A DNA stretch of 64,000 nucleotides from NCBI RefSeq assembly GCF_014202335.1, contig NZ_JACHGP010000004.1, positions 326,024 through 390,023 of the forward strand. The letters are read 5' to 3'. Below the pieces are notes generated by a model, which did no database searches, was not told the DNA's origin, and worked only from the letters and a program-made list of their open reading frames with translations. Position numbers and translations under genes: made by a program. This DNA is from Mycobacterium sp. AZCC_0083. GTDB taxonomy: Bacteria > Actinomycetota > Actinomycetes > Mycobacteriales > Mycobacteriaceae. The number at the start of each line of letters is the position of its first letter. Position 1 is the first letter of the stretch. Below are positions 60,364-64,000 of this stretch, in pieces.

Positions 60364-61019
60364 CCCTTGGCGCCGGGCGTGAACTTGCCGACGTTGATGA
60401 TCGCCTCCACGGCGTCGAGCGGCGGCGCGGGGACTTCGAGTGCCGGACGGTCGGTCGCGCGTAGCCCGTCGAGCATCAGGTGCAGGTAGCGCTTCCACAG
60501 TTGCGGCCCGATGCGGCGGGTCATCTCGTAGGCGGGTCCCATCATGACCAGAAGGGCGGCGACGTCCTGAGGCGTCGCGTCGGCGCGGACGACGCCGGCC
60601 CTGGCCGCCCGCTCGAACAACTCGGTGACCGCGGCGATGATGTCCGGCCAGATCCGGGCCTGCCCTTCGGCGTCGCCCTGTCCGGTCAGTGTTTCGTAGA
60701 GGCCGCGGTCCGCGGCCTGTCGCTCGGCGGTGTGCTCGAAGAAGTCGACGAGGGCCTCCCACGGGTCCTCGATCGTCAACGCCCGTCGTGCATCGGCGAC
60801 GATCGCCTCGGTGGCCTCGGTCAGCACCTCCGCGGCGAGCGCCTGCTTGTTCGCGAAGTGCCGGTACGCCGTGCCGACGCCGACACCCGCGTGCCGGGCG
60901 ACGTCGTCCAGCGTGGCCCCGAAACCGCGTTCGGCGAACACTTTTCGGGCCGATTCGACCAGCAGTGCGCGGTTGCGCACGGAGTCACTCCTGATGGGAC
61001 GCTCGCGCTTGGTGGCCAC
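60345..61019 (-). CDS. TetR-family regulator linked to an epimerase-type SDR
   Basis: 224 residues. The helix-turn-helix is RALLVESARKVFAERGFGATLDDVARHAGVGVGTAYRHFANKQALAAEVL, the standard TetR form. It begins at GTG 61019, two bases after the upstream SDR stop, so the two form an operon. The C-terminal ligand domain is not conserved. It probably controls its own operon by the paired operators at 62039-62094. Confidence 0.9.
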   Translation of the reverse strand: MATKRERPIRSDSVRNRALLVESARKVFAERGFGATLDDVARHAGVGVGTAYRHFANKQALAAEVLTEATEAIVADARRALTIEDPWEALVDFFEHTAERQAADRGLYETLTGQGDAEGQARIWPDIIAAVTELFERAARAGVVRADATPQDVAALLVMMGPAYEMTRRIGPQLWKRYLHLMLDGLRATDRPALEVPAPPLDAVEAIINVGKFTPGAKGHGRNK

Positions 61020-61021
61020 CG

Positions 61022-62023
61022 TCAGACCACGCCGTGAGCGATGAGGCTGTTGGCGCAGTCGATTACGGTCGGCGCGGCGGGGCGGGGCCTCCAGTCCAGG
61101 AGGCGGGCGGCCTTCTCGGTGGTGTGGCGGTTGCGTCGGCCGAGCGACACGCTGATATCGCGCAGCGACTTGTCGAACACCGACGTCAAGCGCACCACCC
61201 AGTCCGGCAGCTGCCGCGTCGACACCTTCGCGCCCGCGGGGCCGAGCCCGTCGCGCAGCGTCCTGGCCATCTCCCTCATCCAGGTGAATTCGCCAGTGGC
61301 AAGGAACCTTTGACCAGCCGCTTCGGGAGCGGTCATCGCGCGGATGTGGATGTCGACGAGGTCACGCACGTCCACGATCTCCAGTCCGATGCGCGGGCTG
61401 CCTGGCATGGACCCCTTCAGCATGCGCTCGATGATCTGCACCGAGCCGATCGAATCGGTCGACAGGATCGGTCCCAACACCGCGCCAGGCAGGACCGTCG
61501 CCAGCGTCATCGGGCCGTCGTACGATGCCATGAAGTCCCAAGCCGCCTTCTCTGCAACGGTTTTGGAGCGACGGTAGGGGATGATCGCCGGATCCTCTGG
61601 GTCCGTCCACAAGGTCTCGTCGGTGACGCCCACTTCGGTGTACGACGAGGGGCTGGCTGCGTTGGCTGCGGAGGTCATCACCACGCGCTTCACCCCGGCA
61701 TTTGTGGCGGCGCTCAGTACGTTGCGCACCCCTTCGCGAGCCGGGGTGAGCATGTCGTCGCCCGACAGTGGCGATGCGACGTGGAGCACGTAGTCCACTC
61801 CGTCGAGTGCGGCGTCCCAGCCGGCGGGGGAGGTCAGGTCGGCGACGGCGAAGCTCAAGCGGTCCTCGGCTTCGACGACGCTGGCCACTGCGCTGCGCAC
61901 GACGGCTTCCCGTGCGGTGTCCCGGACGGTGGTTCGTACGCGGTAACCCCGCGAGAGCAGGTCGGTGATGCACCATCCGGCGATGTAGCCGGTGCCACCG
62001 GTCACCAGAACGGTCTCGGTCAT
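61022..62023 (-). CDS. Extended SDR, dihydroflavonol reductase-like
   Basis: 333 residues. VLVTGGTGYIAGWCITDLLSRGYRVRTTVRDTA is the NAD(P) site of extended SDRs, DYVLHVASPLS follows, and YRRSKTVAEKAAWDF holds the Tyr-x-x-x-Lys pair. The type is close to dihydroflavonol-4-reductase/cinnamoyl-CoA reductase-like bacterial proteins. The substrate is unknown. ATG 62023. It is followed by its probable regulator. Confidence 0.88.
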   Translation of the reverse strand: MTETVLVTGGTGYIAGWCITDLLSRGYRVRTTVRDTAREAVVRSAVASVVEAEDRLSFAVADLTSPAGWDAALDGVDYVLHVASPLSGDDMLTPAREGVRNVLSAATNAGVKRVVMTSAANAASPSSYTEVGVTDETLWTDPEDPAIIPYRRSKTVAEKAAWDFMASYDGPMTLATVLPGAVLGPILSTDSIGSVQIIERMLKGSMPGSPRIGLEIVDVRDLVDIHIRAMTAPEAAGQRFLATGEFTWMREMARTLRDGLGPAGAKVSTRQLPDWVVRLTSVFDKSLRDISVSLGRRNRHTTEKAARLLDWRPRPAAPTVIDCANSLIAHGVV

Positions 62024-62038
62024 GTCGACTCCTCGTAA

Positions 62039-62094
62039 CGGAGCTAGGTCCTCCGATTTCTCACGTTAGCAGACAAACGGAGTTGGCATCTCCG
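62039..62094. promoter_or_regulatory. Paired operator CGGAG-N7-CTCCG
   Basis: Two copies of CGGAG-N7-CTCCG lie at 62039-62055 (with one extra base) and 62078-62094, about 39 bases apart. They fall between the SDR/TetR operon and the small membrane protein gene. This is a good candidate for the TetR target and probably overlaps the promoter. Confidence 0.55.
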
Positions 62095-62127
62095 CTTATT
62101 CATGTCGACCATGGCAGGATCACCCGC

Positions 62128-62529
62128 ATGGGGCAATTTCTCCTTCGGGCCGGAATGACCGGGTTCGCGCTGTGGGTCGTCACGCTCGTCGTCTCGGGCA
62201 TCGAGTTCGTCGGCGGCGACTCGACCCTGCAGCGGGTCGGGATCATCCTCGTGGTCGCCGTCATCTTCGGGCTGGTCAACGCGGTCATCAAGCCCATCGT
62301 GCAGTTCATCTCGATACCGCTCTACATCCTCACCCTCGGCCTGATCCACATCGTCATCAACGCGTTGATGTTGTGGATCACGTCCTGGATCACCGAGACC
62401 ACCACCCACTGGGGCCTGTACATCGACGACTTCTGGTGGACCGCGATCTGGGCCGCGATCGTGCTGTCGATCGTCAGCTGGGTGCTTTCGCTGCTGGTAC
62501 CCGACGTCAAGCGCACCGCCGACAGGTAG
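62128..62529 (+). CDS. Phage holin superfamily IV (DUF360) membrane protein
   Basis: 133 residues with four membrane helices: FALWVVTLVVSGIEFVGG, IILVVAVIFGLVNAVIKPIVQFISIPLYILTLGLIHIVINALMLWI, and IWAAIVLSIVSWVLSLLVPD. The 'GLVNAVIKPI-x-x-x-x-x-x-P-x-x-x-L-T-L-G-L' motif is that of the mycobacterial 4-TM phage-holin superfamily IV. Despite the name such genes are common in chromosomes and there is no phage context here. ATG 62128 is chosen at the start of the first helix. Confidence 0.85.
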   Translation: MGQFLLRAGMTGFALWVVTLVVSGIEFVGGDSTLQRVGIILVVAVIFGLVNAVIKPIVQFISIPLYILTLGLIHIVINALMLWITSWITETTTHWGLYIDDFWWTAIWAAIVLSIVSWVLSLLVPDVKRTADR

Positions 62530-62546
62530 CCCCCAATGCGGCCGTT

Positions 62547-62559
62547 CCCCCATCGGGGG
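62547..62559 (+). terminator. Short GC hairpin after the membrane protein gene
   Basis: CCCCC-ATC-GGGGG lies 18 bases after the stop at 62529. There is no U-tract, which mycobacterial terminators often lack. Weak evidence. Confidence 0.3.
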
Positions 62560-62634
62560 TCCCCCAACCGGTCGTCGGGAACGTAGGCGCCTGCCCCGCT
62601 GTCGTCGCGCCGGAACCCGGCGACGATGGCTTTC

Positions 62635-63027
62635 ATGTCCTCGTCCATTGCTCCGCCGAAGGCGGTTCCGCTGCCCATCTCGGCAGCGACGGCGCGCCGC
62701 CGCTGCGGTGCCGGAGCTCTGCTCGTGGACATCCGCCCGCAGGTCGCCCGCCACCAGGGCAGCATCCCCGACGCGGTCGTCATCGAGTCCGGCGCCATCG
62801 TGGAGCAGTTCAATCCGCAGTCACCGCAACGGATCTCCTGGCTTGATTGCGACTGCGAGATCGTCGTCTGCAGCGTCTCGTCGCACCGCGCCATCCCCGC
62901 CGCCCAGCAATTGACTCGCCTCGGCTATCGCCACGTCTACTACCTCGCAGGCGGATTCGCCGCCTGGCAGGACCGGCACGGCAACCGCGAGAACGTAGAC
63001 ACCCGGGCGCGGCGATCGGCACACTAG
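62635..63027 (+). CDS. Rhodanese-like protein
   Basis: 130 residues of a single rhodanese domain. Key points are ALLVDIRPQVARHQGSIPDAVVIE, EIVVCSVSSHRAIPAAQQLTRLGYRHVYYLAGGFAAWQ; the active Cys and the Arg of the six-residue loop (CSVSSHR) are present. It may carry sulfur for biosynthesis. The start is uncertain (ATG 62635 or 62626). It ends four bases before the glycosylase GTG, so the two are likely co-transcribed. Confidence 0.82.
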   Translation: MSSSIAPPKAVPLPISAATARRRCGAGALLVDIRPQVARHQGSIPDAVVIESGAIVEQFNPQSPQRISWLDCDCEIVVCSVSSHRAIPAAQQLTRLGYRHVYYLAGGFAAWQDRHGNRENVDTRARRSAH

Positions 63028-63031
63028 GGGA

Positions 63032-63895
63032 GTGCCCGAACTGCCCGAGGTCGAAGCGCTCGCCGACCACCTCCGCCGCCACGCCGTCGGCCTAACCGTC
63101 GGGCGTGTCGACGTCGCCGCGTTGTCGGTGCTCAAGACCTTCGACCCACCGATCTCGGCGCTGCACGGCCAGGTCGTCACCGGCGCCAACCGGTGGGCCA
63201 AGTACCTCGGCCTGCAATGCGGGGAACTGCATCTCATCACCCACCTGTCGCGGGCAGGCTGGCTGCGCTGGTCGGACAAGCTCAGCCCGGCGCCGCTGAA
63301 ACCCGGCAAGGGGCCGATCGCCCTGCGGGTGCACCTCGGCAAGCCGGGCGAAGACCCCGGTTTCGACCTCACCGAGGCCGGCACCCAGAAACGACTGGCG
63401 GTGTGGCTGGTCGACGATCCGATGAAGGTTCCGCAGATCGCCGCCCTCGGTCCGGACGCCCTGTCGCTCGGCCCCGACGACCTCGCGGCGGCGCTCAAGG
63501 GCAACAGCGCCAGGATCAAGAACGTGATCACCGACCAGAAGGTGATCGCCGGTATCGGCAACGCCTACAGCGACGAGATCTTGCACGTCGCGAAGCTGTC
63601 GCCGTTCGCCACCGCGGGCAAGCTCACCGACGCCCAGCTCGCCGCCCTGCACGACGCGATGATCTCGGTGCTCACCGATGCGGTCACGCGATCGGTCGGG
63701 CAGGGCGCCGCCACCCTCAAGGGTGAGAAGCGTTCGGGGCTGCGGGTACACGCCCGCACGGGACTGCCATGTCCGGTGTGCGGCGATACCGTGCGCGAGG
63801 TGTCCTTCGCGGACAAGTCGTTTCAGTACTGCCCGACCTGTCAGACGGGCGGCAAGGTCCTGGCCGATCGGCGGATGTCCAAGCTGCTCAAGTAG
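63032..63895 (+). CDS. Fpg/Nei-family DNA glycosylase
   Basis: 287 residues. The N-terminal PELPEVEALADHL gives the catalytic Pro2 and Glu3, so the GTG at 63032 is fixed although its ribosome site is poor. The middle has the helix-two-turn-helix region (IKNVITDQKVIAGIGNAYSDEIL) and the C-terminal zinc finger CPVCGDTVREVSFADKSFQYCPTCQ with four Cys. It removes oxidised bases and cuts the strand. The position near Ku and LigD recalls the fpg-like gene of the M. tuberculosis Rv0937c-Rv0944 region, but full length here. Confidence 0.92.
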   Translation: MPELPEVEALADHLRRHAVGLTVGRVDVAALSVLKTFDPPISALHGQVVTGANRWAKYLGLQCGELHLITHLSRAGWLRWSDKLSPAPLKPGKGPIALRVHLGKPGEDPGFDLTEAGTQKRLAVWLVDDPMKVPQIAALGPDALSLGPDDLAAALKGNSARIKNVITDQKVIAGIGNAYSDEILHVAKLSPFATAGKLTDAQLAALHDAMISVLTDAVTRSVGQGAATLKGEKRSGLRVHARTGLPCPVCGDTVREVSFADKSFQYCPTCQTGGKVLADRRMSKLLK

Positions 63896-64000
63896 TTTCG
63901 ACGGGTCGCATCCCGTCGATCACGATGTCCATCATCCGGCGGGCCTGCTCTTTTCCGGCTGGGTCGTCGGACACCCGCCACAGGAATCCCATGAGTAACA
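63888..64000 (-). CDS. C-terminal end of a TetR-like regulator (partial)
   Basis: The minus strand is open from the window end to a stop at 63888-63890, overlapping the glycosylase end by eight bases. The 36 visible residues read LLMGFLWRVSDDPAGKEQARRMMDIVIDGM followed by RPVETT. This resembles the last helix of TetR-family proteins. The start is beyond the window. Confidence 0.5.
   Translation of the reverse strand, partial: LLMGFLWRVSDDPAGKEQARRMMDIVIDGMRPVETT

Noticed and set aside
62128..62529. Holin of a second prophage
   Set aside because: The family name is historical; no other phage gene lies near and the neighbours are chromosomal.
62322..62894. A minus-strand ORF opposite the holin-like and rhodanese genes
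   Set aside because: Part of it (around 62530-62640) reads plausibly, but most is antisense to two recognisable genes and no start with a ribosome site is seen.

Overview
The window is GC-rich mycobacterial DNA, most like a fast-growing Mycobacterium (Mycolicibacterium). This rests on a SigK/RskA locus with its four usual upstream partner genes, LigD in the mycobacterial Pol-PE-Lig order, Ku, a cutinase, a TrcR/TrcS-like pair, two KstR-type operators, a type VII secretion-like operon and many small exported proteins. Apart from one integrated element it is a set of short operons joined by ATGA, GTGA and TGATG stop/start overlaps.

Left end (1-2950, minus strand): a four-gene operon with a class II Fic enzyme, a small EspC-like protein, a WXG-type protein with a putative toxin module, and a truncated immunity-like gene running off the window edge.

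Integrated element (3138-13454): a 10.3-kb phiRv1/phiRv2-like satellite in the 3' half of a tRNA-Arg(CCT) gene. It is bounded by a 38-bp direct repeat, carries tyrosine-integrase arm-site repeats at both ends, and has an integrase, repressor, excisionase, DUF2742 and DUF3631 replication-type genes, scaffold and HK97 capsid. No terminase, portal, protease, tail or lysis genes are visible. Cargo near attL includes a low-molecular-weight phosphatase fused to a C/H-rich domain, followed by a free-standing homologue of that domain. Unusual DNA signals are an iteron-like octamer array inside the DUF3631 gene and a hairpin that would mask the capsid ribosome binding site.

13.5-25 kb: tRNA-Arg, CsbD, an F420-type oxidoreductase, a YbdK-type ligase, the rskA-sigK-DUF1295-ufaA1-DUF1365-FAD oxidase operon with a candidate SigK promoter, a YtcJ-like amidohydrolase, an APC permease broken by a deletion and frameshift, and a gamma-glutamylcyclotransferase/poly-gamma-glutamate hydrolase fusion.

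25-45 kb: exported proteins, an alpha/beta hydrolase, MntH, a KstR-box SDR/reductase pair, and the NHEJ genes Ku and LigD. Ku and LigD are separated by a polyol cluster: fructokinase-like kinase, mannitol dehydrogenase, SorC regulator, and an ABC importer of binding protein, two permeases and an ATPase.

45-64 kb: cutinase, RNase HI, VOC proteins (one with an internal deletion), transporters, TrcRS, a ROK regulator divergent from an MFS exporter, a TetR/SDR divergent pair, an F420 oxidoreductase with a KstR box, a diiron oxygenase, CobF, a TetR/epimerase pair, a small membrane protein, a rhodanese and an Fpg/Nei glycosylase. The window ends inside another TetR-like gene. All starts, families and operators were read by eye; no search was run.
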